Assembly (NCBI GenBank): GCA_951213105.1
Contig: OX578147.1
Coordinates: forward strand, 127,492,322 to 127,556,321
DNA from: Amaurobius ferox
Taxonomy: Eukaryota > Arthropoda > Arachnida > Araneae > Amaurobiidae
DNA length: 64,000 bases
Reading direction: 5' to 3'
A program made the position numbers and the translations under genes. This document shows, piece after piece, positions 23,368 to 35,052 of this stretch (its first letter is position 1; the number at the start of each line of letters is the position of its first letter). Below the pieces are notes generated by a model, which did no database searches, had not been told where the DNA came from, and saw only the letters and a program-made list of their open reading frames with translations.

Positions 23368-24738
23368 CAGTGACCGCCGCTTATAAGAAACACGTTCGTT
23401 TCGCTCGTTTTGTTTCTTATAAGCAGTTGTTTCTTAAATCCGGAAATTTTTTAAATATCGTTCTTCCATTGTAAATACTAACTATTGAACACAGTTTTAC
23501 AGAATTTAAAAGATAAATGTATATAAGTAAAATATTAGTACGTACATAATACATTTTTAAATTAAGTTTTGCATTCAAAAATATTTCTCATTTTACAAAT
23601 TAAGCCTTACAACTTAAATTATTATCTATATGCATATAGTATGCAGTTAAATAAGAATAAAAAGTAAAACTCATAGGTCGTTCATTTATGTATAAGAGCA
23701 TAGTACATTTTCATACATACCGTAATCTATTACTGAAGAATAGCAAAAAACTTATCCAGTATTGTTTGTGCTAACGAGTCTGTGATTAGTTTACGTACAT
23801 CCATTTCTAAATCATAAAACAGTCCATAAACTTTTTCTGATGCCCCTCTGTGTTCAAGAGTTTTTCTAATTATAGTTAGGGCTTCTCGCGACTGTTTGGC
23901 TGTAGGAAAATTTTCTTCTTGTGGAACGTCGTCTTCATTTTCTTCTTCATTGCAAACATTCTGAATTTCCGCACTATGTCATCATCATTGTTTTCTTCAG
24001 ATGTTTGTAAATTTTCGTCGATGTGAATCCATTCTTCGAAAGGTGCTTCAAATTCTTCTTCATCTTCTGCTGGTATGGCAACATTATTTTTCAAAAATCC
24101 TGCTTTACGGAAGCAATTAAAAATGCATATGTCAGAAACTTTTTTCCATGCGCCTGCGATCATATGGATAGCATCAAGCAAGGTTGTTTTCTTGCTTATT
24201 GACTACACGGAGGTGGAGAATCATACTTTTTAAGTAAACTTTGCTTTTCAAGCAAAGTAAGGGTTTGCGACATGCTTCACTAGCAAAACATAAAATGACT
24301 AACTAAAGCTGTACGAATCTTATTTGAGTGCATAAGCAAAGATGCCTTTCCTTATCAGTACGTTTCCTTAACTGCCAAAAGATTAAAGCTCGTTTCTTAC
24401 TGGTTTGGGGTTGTACTCCCCAAGCCTTTCTGCGGAGAAATCCTCTGTCATCCTTTGTTACATAGCAAACTCCCACCCCCTCCCCGTACGCCCAGAGACA
24501 AGAGATAACAACTCGTCCTTCAGTTAACCTTAAACAAATCGATTTTTTTTTTTTACACCAGCGTCGCAAGGAAATCAACAAATTTTCTGTAGAAAACTGT
24601 TTCTTATAAGCGGAATCGTGTTTCTTATAAGCGACACAATTTTAATGTTAAAACGAAGTTTGTATTTGTTTCTGTCGTTTTGAGTCTTATAAACGGCTGT
24701 TTCTTATAACCACTGAATCTTATAACCGGCGGTCACTG
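23368..24738 (-). mobile_element. Pogo/Tigger DNA transposon, internally deleted
   Basis: Perfect terminal inverted repeats CAGTGACCGCCG ... CGGCGGTCACTG, flanked by TA on both sides (23366-23367 and 24739-24740). 'ttcttataagc' motifs recur near both ends. At 1371 bp it is shorter than full Tigger elements. Only the C-terminal part of a transposase is recognisable, on the minus strand. Inserted in a family 3 copy. Confidence 0.85.
23714..24181 (-). pseudogene. Tigger transposase C-terminal remnant
   Basis: The frame from 24181 begins MLDAIHMIAGAWKKV and then IFNCFRKAGF, which is the typical region after the DDE domain in Tigger/pogo transposases. An acidic stretch follows. Past about 23880 the reading continues in another frame (TIIRKTLEHRGASEKVYGLF). 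The DNA-binding and DDE parts are absent and the frame is shifted, so it is non-functional. Confidence 0.7.
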
Positions 24739-25212
24739 TATTACGATTTTTATTCTGAGGAAAAAGATGGATGCCATGTTTTATTTTAAAGTGGATCACG
24801 TGATCTCTTCATATTATATGGGTGTAATTACTATTTTAATTTTTATTTAAAAAACTATCGAACTTATGTTGCTGAATTTTTTTCATATATATTTTATGGA
24901 ATAATTTGTATATTTCCTCAAGTTTTTGAAACAATTTGTGAATTTTAAATTCGCTTAAAAAATGTTTGAAAAATTAGGTCCCATAGGGTTCAATGTACTT
25001 CATTTTTTCAATCCGGGTTCAATCCAAAACTAATTAGGTGATATTAGTCATTTACATTCCCATATGTCCCACAGACCGTCTCAATAGCATACTAAAATAT
25101 CATTTTGATAAAGTCATTTTTACGGCAGTTATCGTGCGAACGGACAGATAGACAGACAGACAGACAGAATGAACAAAGTTGTAAACACTTTTCAACTATG
25201 ATATGAAGTGTT

Positions 25213-26050
25213 AAAAATGACAAAGTAAAACTTTATGCTTTAAAGTATTTACTACCTATGGCTATCATATAGCAACTTTCAAAAAGAATTTCCTGCTATG
25301 AATATACTTGCATAATTTCATTTTAAAATTGTGTAATTGACGTAATGCAATTGGACAAGATGTAATTGCTGATTCAGTAAAAAGTTAAATACTATCAAAA
25401 TCTTAAAGCTAGAACGGTGTTTTTTACTTATAAACAATTCTAAATAACTATTAAACTAAATGCATACATATTTATGTTTTATTTATCAACCATAATTTCT
25501 AAAATTACAATATCTTTTGTAACTGACGTAACATCATTCTGTAACTGATGTAACAGTATCAATTTCTTATGATATCAGCTATATTTGTCGTGCATTTTTA
25601 TTCCTCGATATTGTTATATGAAATCTACAGTTTTTTACTAATACACATGGACATCTAAAAATTTAAAATCCTTTGAAAATAGGCAATAATCTGAATATTT
25701 ATTTTGGGCCAAAAATGAGGCTTCTATACGTGGATTTCACCTATAATAAAAGCTTCAATTTTAGTAGCTAGGTGTCGTAACCAGGTGTTGTTATAAATAA
25801 TTTTGGGAGACATAAAAACAGGCAACAAATATTAGCGAATTAAGCGTTTTCGCTGTATATGCTTACAAGGTTACAAATAAGATAATATTTAATAACTCTA
25901 TAGCAATCAAAATAAATTAATGACATTTTGCGATTTGGTTACTATTAAGTAGAATCCCAGTCTTCAGTTTCTCTGGGAAAACAAGTCAAGAACATTATAT
26001 GCAGGAGCACAGAGGAAACTTTATTCTAACTAGTATATTAAAAATGAAAA
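25213..26050. other. Intron-like DNA, nothing identified
   Basis: AT-rich, with no splice-bounded open frame, tandem repeat or transposon end that I could support. 'gtaattgacgtaa' and 'gtaactgacgtaac' phrases near 25335-25550 recur and also occur near 22795, suggesting an old repeat. Confidence 0.4.
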
Positions 26051-26057
26051 AAAAAAC

Positions 26058-26897
26058 CAGTAAGAAAATTTATATGCCATTTACTAAGTTTTACTCTTTC
26101 ATTTATTAAAAGTTTAATTTTGAGTTCACATAGAAAAATTCCAAACGTATCAAAAATGTCATAACCACACTAAGTTTTAGCAATTTTCGACGATCCGTAT
26201 CGCTTGGATACCTGAAGTACCTCTGTACCGATATTCGTCGCTGTCTTAAGCTTCAATTTTCCTGACAGAAAGACAAGCGTCTTCTTTTACGTAGGTTTTC
26301 CTCGTACGTATGTTTAGTTTGTTTGAGCGAAATTTTGTAAAAGTTTAAACATTTTAAAAATATATTTACTTATTTAATTAGGATAAATGTAACATACATT
26401 GAATGTCATTTTCAAACGTTTAAAAGACATTTTACACCCATATACTCACTTCTTTGCTCCGGTATATGCTCTTTATAGTTGGTCATTAGATTTGAACCTC
26501 AAATAAAAAGCATGAGCAAAATGAAAAATAAATAAATACATGTTATAATCGTACTCATAGTTTTAGTCAAATGTAGGAGAATACATATTATTGGAATTTT
26601 TCATTTATAAAGATTTTAGGCGATAATAACTGCTACATATTCCTTTTCATACTGTTGTATAAAGAAATCAATACTTTTTCAAATACTTTAGAATTTTTGC
26701 TTTTGAATAATAAGTACGTATCAAAAAATTCTGAAGCCCATTTCAAACACTTTCAGAAAAATATTCGCATGTGTGTGTATGTGAGGGGGGGGGGGGCTAT
26801 TCATAAATTTATAAATGTTACATGCGGGAAAACACAATTCATGGTATATACAAATTAAAATAGAAAATATATTTTAACTAGTATATAAAGATCAAGA
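26058..26897 (+). repeat. ~840-bp tandemly duplicated intron segment carrying exon 3
   Basis: 'agtaagaaaatttatatgcc' at 26058 recurs as 'agtaagaaaatgaatgtgcc' at 26898, so the period is about 840 bp. The segment from about 26210 to 26880 matches 20480-21165 throughout, including the exon, the 'gagtgtgtgtg'-type tract and 'tacatgcgggaaaac'. A third partial start lies at 22103 and a fourth at 26898-27060. Only two copies retain the exon. Confidence 0.65.
26450..26497 (-). CDS. Candidate exon 3: Asn-Tyr-Lys-Glu exon, copy a
   Basis: It lies between the acceptor 'tttatttgag' and the donor 'A|gtgagtat'. It is 48 nt and phase 1 at both ends, encoding SNLMTNYKEHIPEQR with a Gly from the split codon. 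It is the sister of the exon at 20723-20791. It joins in frame after the Lys-rich exon 2. The acceptor polypyrimidine tract is moderate. Confidence rests on the duplicate keeping both splice sites and phase while the intron has diverged. Confidence 0.6.
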
Positions 26898-27059
26898 AAA
26901 TTAGTAAGAAAATGAATGTGCCACTGACTAAATTTTAATTTTTTACTTGTTAAAAGTTTAATATATGATTGATTCACAGAGGAAAATTACAAATTTTTCA
27001 AAAATGTCAAAACTCTTACAATTTAGTGATTTCATAAATTAAATTTGTTAATAACTTTT

Positions 27060-27540
27060 TAAATGACTCTGCAGAGTCCTCACACATTAAACACTACGTT
27101 TACAGAAACGAAACGATTCAGATACGAAAAAAAAACGAAATCCCGTCATTAAAGGAGTTTTCTTAAAGGAATCATTGAAGGGGTCTTTAGAGGAGGTATC
27201 TTGATTCCTCCAAGAAATCACGCAACTTTGACACGTCTCCCCGGGACTATAGGGCAGTTAAACAGTAGAAGTTGCGCACGCATTCCCTTTTAGTTCCATT
27301 GCCAATGCAGTATCACCTATCGGATAGACATTTTGAAATATGTCTGTCCTGAAAAATAGTCTTGAAGGTTTGGCGCCAGTCATCGTAAACATATGTCTGG
27401 ATCTGCCGTGGTACAAAGAAAAAATGTTATACATTTATTTCGAAAATATATAATTAAAATAAAAGTTATTCGGTATATATTATTAGGATATACATTGTCT
27501 ACTTTGTCACTGAAAATGTCGCCACAAACTGAGGAACACT
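27060..27540. other. Intron-like DNA, nothing identified
   Basis: No gene, repeat array or element terminus is clear. 'agtcctcacacattaaacac' and 'gtttggcgccagtcatc' suggest old element debris. Confidence 0.35.
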
Positions 27541-27544
27541 TTGA

Positions 27545-27943
27545 CCTTTTGCTTTCGAGTGGGACAGCGTCTTTCCCAAACGAAGAACACCTCAAAAAGG
27601 CAGGCATTTGGCATCCCTATCCCAAACAGTTCGATCCCCCTTTGCAGACATTGGCGTCCACGAAGAACCTCTCAAAAAGACAGGCATTTGACACACCCTA
27701 TCCCAAACAGTTTGATCCCCCTTTGTAGACATTGGCGTCTATGGACGCCAACCTCTAAAAAAGACAGACATTTGACATACCCTATCCCAAACAGTTCGAT
27801 CCCCCTTTGCAGGTACTGGCGTCCATGGACGCCAATGCCTGCAAAGGGGGATAGAATTATTTGGGATAGGGTATGTCAAATGCCTGTCTTTTTTAAAGGT
27901 TCTTCGTTTGGGACTGATGCTGTCCCACCCGTAAGCAAAAAGG
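27545..27943. mobile_element. PiggyBac-like palindromic MITE with expanded arm
   Basis: Ends 'ccttttgctttcgagtgg' and 'ccacccgtaagcaaaaagg' are inverted. The inside has 'tggcgtccatggacgcca' palindromes and long inverted arms ('ccctatcccaaacagttcga' versus 'ggatagggtatg'). The left arm block is repeated about three times. Same family as 59532-59750, which keeps clear TTAA flanks; here the flanks are degraded (ttga/taag). Open frames in it are by-products. Confidence 0.7.
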
Positions 27944-28018
27944 TAAGAATTAGAATTAGAACTGGAAGTAAATTTCACAAGATATAAAAGACTTTAAAAT
28001 CAACATTATATAAGAAAA

Positions 28019-28545
28019 AAAATATGCTATGGGCAGCACATGACTTTTCCAATACAAAATTTTTAACTTTGAATTGTACATTTAGCACTTTTCTGGATGA
28101 CAGCATGTAACACTATCTCGAAGTATCCAATTAACTTATATTTCACGCAACTCAAAATTAACAATTGTTAATATCGATAGCATCCGCAATCAGAAATATA
28201 GACCGTATAATAAAATATTTTAATAACTTATTCATCCATTTGGTGTCATTTCCATTAATTAAATGAGTCGTCAAGCTCGCCAACTTTATCGCCACCTGTT
28301 ACACACAGACAGAGTATATATAAATTTTTCGTATATATAAATAACTATTGGCGAATTATTTGGTGTAAAAATACGGAACTATTACACAAGATTCTTCTCT
28401 CGTGAATGGAACGAACTATATCCACTGGAATCATGTTAACAAAAGTATCGCATAATATTACATGAAAAGGAAACATATTTCACGATAGTCAATATTTCTT
28501 GTAATTTTACGTGATATTTTTTTGATAATAATATTCAGGGTTAGA
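28019..28545 (+). mobile_element. Diverged, truncated family 1-like element
   Basis: The start 'tgctatgggcagcacatgac' follows an A-run. The later order (a cut-down 'gtcgcc' block, 'actattggcgaatta', 'catgaaaaggaaacata') follows family 1. The 3' hairpin end is missing. Confidence 0.45.
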
Positions 28546-28644
28546 TACATACCTGCCAAAATGTATTAAATTTGGCTAGGAACATGAAGGAATATGGCTG
28601 TTAACAAATTAGCATTTTAAGCTGTTCATAACGATGTTGAAAGG

Positions 28645-28835
28645 ATGCAGGATTTTCAAAGTAATGTAAAGTGGGGATTTTTAAAGTCATGTAAATCCCC
28701 ACTTTACTCTAAGGAATTTTTAAAGTAATGTAAATCCCCACCTTACTCTAAGGAATTTTTAAAGTAATGTAAATCCCCACTTTACTCTAAGGAATTTTTA
28801 AAGTAATGTAAATCCCCACTTTACTTGAAGGGATT
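28645..28835 (+). repeat. 39-bp minisatellite, ~4.5 copies
   Basis: 'gtaaatccccactttactct' recurs at 28691, 28730, 28769 and 28808, exactly 39 bp apart. Units are nearly identical, so recent. Confidence 0.9.
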
Positions 28836-29574
28836 TTGGAAGTAACCTATTTTCTAAGTTGACATATTACCTCCATTTTCATCTTTGCATAAAAATCGAA
28901 GAAATTTATAATATTTTTATTTTTTCGATAATGAAAAGGCACACTTTCGAGAAAATGATTTATAAAATACCCTGAAAGGACAAACTCTCAAATTTTACTA
29001 AATTTGGAACAGTGCACGGTGCATTCACAAGACAAAAATTTCATTGAAAGCATTAAGGTTTATTAAAAATATTTTTTTTATTACAACATCCAAAAGAATG
29101 ATATGGATCATCATCATAGCTTTCGGTTACACAGCAATGGATTTATAATTTTTATACATGCGCCACTCAAAAATTCTAAAGACAAAAAAGAAAAAAAAAT
29201 CCATGTGCTTATTCATCTTCCTCTAAAACAAGCTAGAATAAATTCCCGCCTATCGGGATTTAGAAAACATAGCAATTTATGTATTTGTCCAAAGAGATAA
29301 TAAAAATTCCATGTCAAATTGGGGCAACTAACACAAGGTATAAAAATATCCATAACTTCCAAAATTATATTATTACCGCAGCTAATTACGCAGTCACAAA
29401 AACAGTACATTACATTTATTTTCTAAATATATCCGATATTAAAATAAACAAATAAACAAAGTGAGAAATAAAAATCGTCTGCATCTCCTAGCAACATATT
29501 AAATTATCCATTTCCATAAAAATATGTTTAATAATTTGAACTGAAGAATAAATAATCAGCAGACGATTTTATTG

Positions 29575-30725
29575 TTTGAAGCCTGACTGTTACGAATTGC
29601 GTGCAGTGACACCTGCGTACATGTCGAATTTGGTGGCACTTGCGTACATGTCAAGCAAAGCATTCCCAAATCTAACAAGTGCAGTATAGGAAAAGAGGTG
29701 GCACTTGCGTACAACATGATTACTTTCGTAATATCGCAAAGTAATGATAAGTTGTTCAAGTGTTATAACAATTTAGAATAATTAAGGAAGCTTCAAAAAC
29801 CGGGTGATATATTCAGCCAATGTTTGTTTGCACTGTAACTAATAACGAAAATTCTATTGCAAAGTCTATTTCCGTTAGTGGGGATTTCAGGATACAGTTT
29901 CCATTTTAATCAATATCTGTGGCAGTATGTTCAGTCACTTGGATTATCCAACGATTATAAAGGTAGTAGACTTCATGTGCACATGTGTGCAGTAATAGCA
30001 CACCTTCCAGACGCAAAAATAGTTAACAGATAGTAAGTTTACCGCAGTAACCAAAATTGCAGCAATTTTACGATTATTTTGTGAATGAATGTTTAGAAAA
30101 TTCAATCTTTACAACTAGCACGTGGAACTGTCACAGTCTACAGCACAGCACCAATATTGGCGGTAGGGGGCTGGAATAATAAGTGATTGAATTAATAAGT
30201 AGATCCCATTAATAAATAGGCCCTCATTCAAAGCTTAAAATATGAATCTAAGTTCAATGACTGGCTTATAAGTCGGACAGACCTTAATAGTGGAGGAAAC
30301 AAACGAAATAAAAGGTACATCAAACTGGATTAGCAAATCTCAAGAAAAAAAAAATTGCCAAAGTACCCAAGATGTAAAGGAATATTTAAAATCTATAGCT
30401 TATGTTGTTGAATTAGGAGTAAATTTTGAAAAGGTGAATTTAAATATCTTAAAATTAAAAGAAAAGAAAAGAAAGAAAATTTTGTAATAAATAAATATAA
30501 AAATAAGTAAAAATAAATACATAGAAATCAGTGCAGTCTGTTGGTAAATTAGAAGAAACTACAAAGTTTTGCCACGTTTACCATAAGACATATATTATCA
30601 TATATTAATTATTCTGAAACGTGATTGATTAAATGGCAGGGAAGAATATGTAACAGAGGAAATTTAATGTTGTACACACGTGCCACCTCTTACCCTATAC
30701 TGCGTCTGCTAGATTTGTCAGCTAT
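29575..30725. mobile_element. Putative TIR element, ~1.1 kb
   Basis: Left: 'caaatctaacaagtgcagta' then 'aagaggtggcac' at 29668-29706. Right, inverted: 'gtgccacctcttaccctata' then 'ctgcgtctgctagatttg' at about 30682-30718. The left end also has two direct copies of 'ggcacttgcgtacatg'. The interior (29760-30650) has no recognisable coding region. Boundaries are approximate and no target duplication was found. 28840-29575 to its left holds nothing I can identify. Confidence 0.5.
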
Positions 30726-30937
30726 AATACTTCTGAGAAAAAGAATCTTGAAGACCTATTTCTGTTAATTGACCTAAATATGAAAATTTTCGTCAAATAT
30801 ATCTTCCGGATCTGTGCTATTGTAGATTTTGTAAATCTTTTTTTTTTTATATCTTCTTTCAAAGGGCAGCCTTTATAACACTTTCCAACGTAGTTGAAAA
30901 GTGTTTTTATTCTTTTCATGCACCTCTGTTCCTTTTT

Positions 30938-31990
30938 AACACTTTACAACATAGTTGAAAATTGCTTATGACTTTGTTCATTCTGTCTGTCTGTCTGAAC
31001 GTTTGTACGAAAACTGCCGTAAAAATGACTTTATCAAAATAAAATTTTAATATGTTGTTGGGACGGTCTGTGGGACATATGAGAATGTAAATGAATAATA
31101 TCACCCAATTAGGTTTGGATTGAACCAGGGTTGAAAAAATGAAATACATTAAACCCTATGGGACCTCATTTTTTAAACACTTTTTAAGCGACGTTAAAAT
31201 TCATAAATAGCTTCGAAATTTTTAGGAAATATTTAAATTATCCTATAAAATATATAAAATAAATTTCGGCAAAATATGTTCGGTAGTTTTTTAAATAAAA
31301 ATTAAAATAATAATTACACCCATATAATAATTACACCCATATAATATGAGTTCCCGGCCACACACTTAGCTACAGTAAACCTTCGGGTCTGTCGTGTGGT
31401 CTGGGTTTCCAACTTCCAACCCATATAATATGAAGAGATCACGTGAGCCACTTCAAAATAAAACTTAACATCCATCTTAATCCTCAGAGTAAAAATTGTG
31501 ATTCTTAAAACTCTTTTAAATTATATTTAGTGTTGCATCCGTCCTAAAACCGCATTTTCTGTGCATCTATATTCTGTGCCAAAGCAATTACAATATTTTT
31601 GAGTTTAAATGATCATCAAACTTTGATTATTTCTACAACGAAGCCTAATTTTAATGGATGCAGAAATGATTGTAAGATGAGTTGTATGAGAATTGCAGAA
31701 TTTTTTTATGCAAAATTATTTAACTCTGGAGTCTGGAATAAAAGTGTATGAATGAAATATTTACTGCTTTCACATAGAGATCCAGACGATTTATATTTCG
31801 ATGACATCATATGAATTAAAGTTCATGTTCTCGATGAAGTTTTAAGTAAAATAAATTATTGTAGTTGTCTGATAATTAAAATAATATCACCGCTGAATGT
31901 ATCGCATTTTAGAAATGTTTAAATAAAATTGCAATCCAGTTGGAAAGTATTTCATAATCAATGTATTATACATGATTGATATTTCTTGTT
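30938..31990 (-). mobile_element. Family 3 element, inverted copy
   Basis: It begins with the hairpin end 'aacactttacaac..gttgaaaattg', then 'tctgtctgtctg', and ends with the inverted 5' end 'atgattgatatttcttgtt'. A second stray 3' hairpin of the family lies just left at 30879-30907. It contains a 69-bp insertion at 31350-31418. Confidence 0.7.
31350..31418. mobile_element. 69-bp insert with 15-bp target duplication
   Basis: 'acccatataatatga' at 31335-31349 is repeated at 31419-31433. The insert is GC-richer ('ttcccggccacacacttagc', 'gtctgtcgtgtggtctgg') and absent from the other family 3 copies. A long duplication suggests LINE-machinery retroposition of a SINE or small RNA fragment. Identity unknown. 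Confidence 0.7.
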
Positions 31991-32439
31991 TTTAATTAAT
32001 CCTGTTTCTAGCACTGTTCGAAACACGTGTTATAACCCTCAGGATCTGATTTAAAGTTAATATTTTATTGATATAATTGAGCTTGTTATCTACCAGAAAT
32101 AAATTATATTATATTCACTATTACATTTCTGGGGCACTGTGTCACACGTATTTTGCCATCCTTGCTAAATGGAAATTATTTTTAATACAATAAATGAATT
32201 AGTTGATTGATGAGACAGGTTGAATAATATGTATTCAAAATAACTACAACATTGCACACTTTCCAAAACACTTTCCTTTTGAAAAATTTCTAAAATTCAT
32301 CAATATAATAATTAAGCGGAATGAGAAATACAGAAAAATAAAATTATTTTCATAATGAACATCTTTATCAGTTTTGAATAGCTTCTATGGTTTCATTAAA
32401 ATTCCCCCCTATGGCTTTTACCTATGACAACTAGTTAGT

Positions 32440-32800
32440 AGACATTGTGAAACAATAGATAGAGCGCTGGTCTGTTGATCTGAAAATTGGAGAGAGCTAA
32501 AATCATCCCCAGAAAATACTCTATACTATCATCACCAGAGTAATGTTGTGGATCATGAAACATGAAATAAACAATTATTAGCTATAATGTAAAGGAGGTG
32601 TGCTTTAAATTTTAAAAAATGTTTTTTTTTTTCCTAAATATATCTTTCAAAATACAAACTCAGCTTCGAATTTGGAGTAGGAAATTTTCAGGTTTCCATT
32701 AAATGCAGGGAATTCATTCGATAGATTGCTGGACCCCCGGTCAAGATGCCAGGGGGTTCAAATCCTTTCTTTATAAAACTAATTCAAATACTTTCTTATA
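32440..32800 (+). repeat. Two tRNA-like (SINE-type) sequences
   Basis: 32450-32510 has an A-box-like 'gatagagcgctggtctgttg'. 32712-32770 has 'gatagattgctggacccccg' and a B-box-like 'gggttcaaatcc'. Neither folds into a full tRNA with paired acceptor ends by eye. Best read as tRNA-derived SINE heads or pseudo-tRNAs. Confidence 0.45.
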
Positions 32801-32949
32801 TTTCCTTTTATACAGTGCAATAAATTAAAATCAATTTTTGAAAAATTGCATCTCTAAAACAAAACTTGAATGGCTATAAGTTCAACCTGCATTAAACTTT
32901 ATGGAAACCATTCCCATTGCAGAAACTGATACCAGCATCCATGAACCGG

Positions 32950-33355
32950 TTTCGTGCTTATTATGACCTCGTCAGCATTTAAGAGCCAATATCTGCGATG
33001 GCAGCAAGAAACTTGCTATAAGCAATTTTTGAAAGCGTCTGGAGAAACTGACAATTTCAGTCCTTCCAAGTTGCCGGCATAAAGTTCGTTTACAATTTAA
33101 CTCAGGCCATATAAAGCGGCAAAGACAAAGTTCATATAATATATAGGAAAATTCCTGTTTTATGAACTTTGCCTTTGCAGCTTCGTGTGATCTAGTCTAA
33201 ATCTTAAACGTATCTTATGCCGGCCTTGCGAAAAGATTGCAATTGTCAGTTCCCATAGAAGCTCCCAAAAGCTGTGACTTATAGAAATGTCTTTCTGTTA
33301 TTGCAAATATCGGCTGCTCCATATTGACGACCGCATGGTAAGCGTGAATACTTGT
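32950..33355. mobile_element. Large foldback element, ~190-bp arms
   Basis: The left arm (about 32965-33150) and right arm (about 33160-33355) are inverted copies. Examples are 'aaactgacaatt' versus 'aattgtcagtt', 'gccggcataa' versus 'ttatgccggc', and 'aaagttcata' versus 'tatgaacttt'. A small AT loop separates them. Non-coding. Confidence 0.65.
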
Positions 33356-33694
33356 CTATGAATGTTGGTACCTAAAATGGGGATGCCTTCCTTATCCTGG
33401 GGGGCGCTTCCTTCCCCCTCCCATTATAGGCGGGTTTTGTGTTTTATGCATTAAACTTGTTGAATGTATTTTTGTATCTGCAAATATAGCATATAGACAA
33501 TATAGTTGGCTCCATCAGCCGGCCTCCTTTGCGTATGCTCTTGATGCTAGGAGTAAGTAAAATGCTTGTGTTAAAAAACGAAAATTTTACAATACAATGT
33601 AATTGCAAAAATAAAATACATTAACATAAGCGCCAACGTGTATTTGAAGGAAAAACAAATTTGAAAAAGGGAGTATAAATAATTCAATGCAAAA

Positions 33695-34740
33695 CGAATT
33701 TCTGTTTGTGGAATGCACTAAATAACTAATAAACACACATAGATGAATTCAAATTTCAGAAAAATATTAACAAATTAAAAAACATGAAAATTGGAACAGG
33801 ATATTCATTTAACAAAGAATATTACTTTGACATTCGCCATACATGTAGTAGATGAACAATAAATATTTTGTGTTTTATGCATTAAACTTGTTGAATGTAT
33901 TTTTGCATCTACAAAGTTAACTCAATTTCTCAATTGAACCAATAACGAATAAGCGTTAAGGGTGTGGGGTGGGGGCTACGCTAAGCATTATTTTAAGCAT
34001 AATTTATTAACCTGGGAAACAGTTTAATTGATATTGTTTTAATTTCTCAATGTAGACCTGTATGCAGTGTAGACCTGTATAAGTATTGTGCAGTGTAGAC
34101 CTGTATCAGCCTATATTGTGCAGTGTGGATCTGTATAAGTTTGGTGGTTTCATGATAAAAGTACAAACACAAACTGGTGTGGACTAAAGTTTGCACAAAA
34201 TAGGCTGTGCTTCTATCACCCAACTTACGCGAAAACTTATATCACATACACAAAAGTTTAAATATAAGCACCATAAAATCACGAGCACCATAAAATCGCA
34301 AGCGTAAAATCAAACTAGCTAAATCATCCTGCAAACCAATATAATCATTGATTTCAAAATAATTTGATGCAAAATAAATTTTTGTTTGTAGAATGCACTG
34401 TATTACTAATAAACATACATGGAAGAATTCAAATCCCAGAAAAAATATTGCGAAATTAAAAAATGAAAATTAGAACATGATATTCAATCAAGGAATATTA
34501 CTAAGACATTCGCCATATGTGTATGGATGAACAATAAATATTTTGTATTTCATGCATTAAACTTGTAAAGAGTATTTTTGCATCTGCAAAGCTAAACTCA
34601 ATTTCCCAATTGCTACCAGTAGCGGATAAACCGTTCAGTGGGGTAGCGGGGGGGGGGGGCTAAGCTAAGCGAAGCATTATGCTAAATATTATTCATTAAC
34701 CTGGGAAGCAGTTCAGTCGACATTGTTTGAATTTCTCATT
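33695..34740 (+). repeat. ~675-bp tandem duplication
   Basis: 33695-34060 and 34368-34740 share a long, diverged match ('gaatgcact..actaataaacacacat', 'gacattcgccatac', 'gatgaacaataaatatttt', 'taacctgggaa'). Between them at 34050-34140 is a short ~30-bp repeat ('cagtgtagacctgtat', three to four copies). No exon was recognised in either copy. Confidence 0.6.
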
Positions 34741-35052
34741 ATTGACAATGCAAAGTTTGCTCAAAAAAGGTTGTACATACCACCCCAACCATCAGTTAAA
34801 CGTAGTAAAAAAAACGTTGTGACAAATAAAACAAATGTCATTTTTTTTTTAAAGATTAATATTTGAACTGCATTGTAAGAAGCAAATTTGATCAATTATG
34901 CGCATGAGCAAGTATAAGATATTAAAATAGAAAAATATCTTACATTTTCAAACTTCACTCAGCAATTGAGATGGTAATAAAAAGTTGAAGATATAGTTTT
35001 AATGAATCCATAAACCTTTATGCATTCTCAGCCTCTACAGTTTTGTTCTTAC

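Larger units (their letters stand above)
22858..25212 (+). mobile_element. Family 3 element interrupted by a Tigger element
   Basis: The 5' end 'aacaagaaagatcaatcata' is at 22858. The 3' end has 'agacagacagacagacagaa' and a terminal 'aacacttttcaac..gaagtgtt' hairpin at 25212. Sequence at 22858-23367 and 24739-25212 is continuous in the 8294-9258 copy. The interruption is the DNA transposon at 23368-24738. Confidence 0.7.

Noticed and set aside
28560..28600. Possible small minus-strand exon between 'gttcctag' and 'cag|gtatgt'
   Set aside because: It would be 23 nt and leave phase 0, which disagrees with the phase-1 rule of all other exons and breaks the joined frame.
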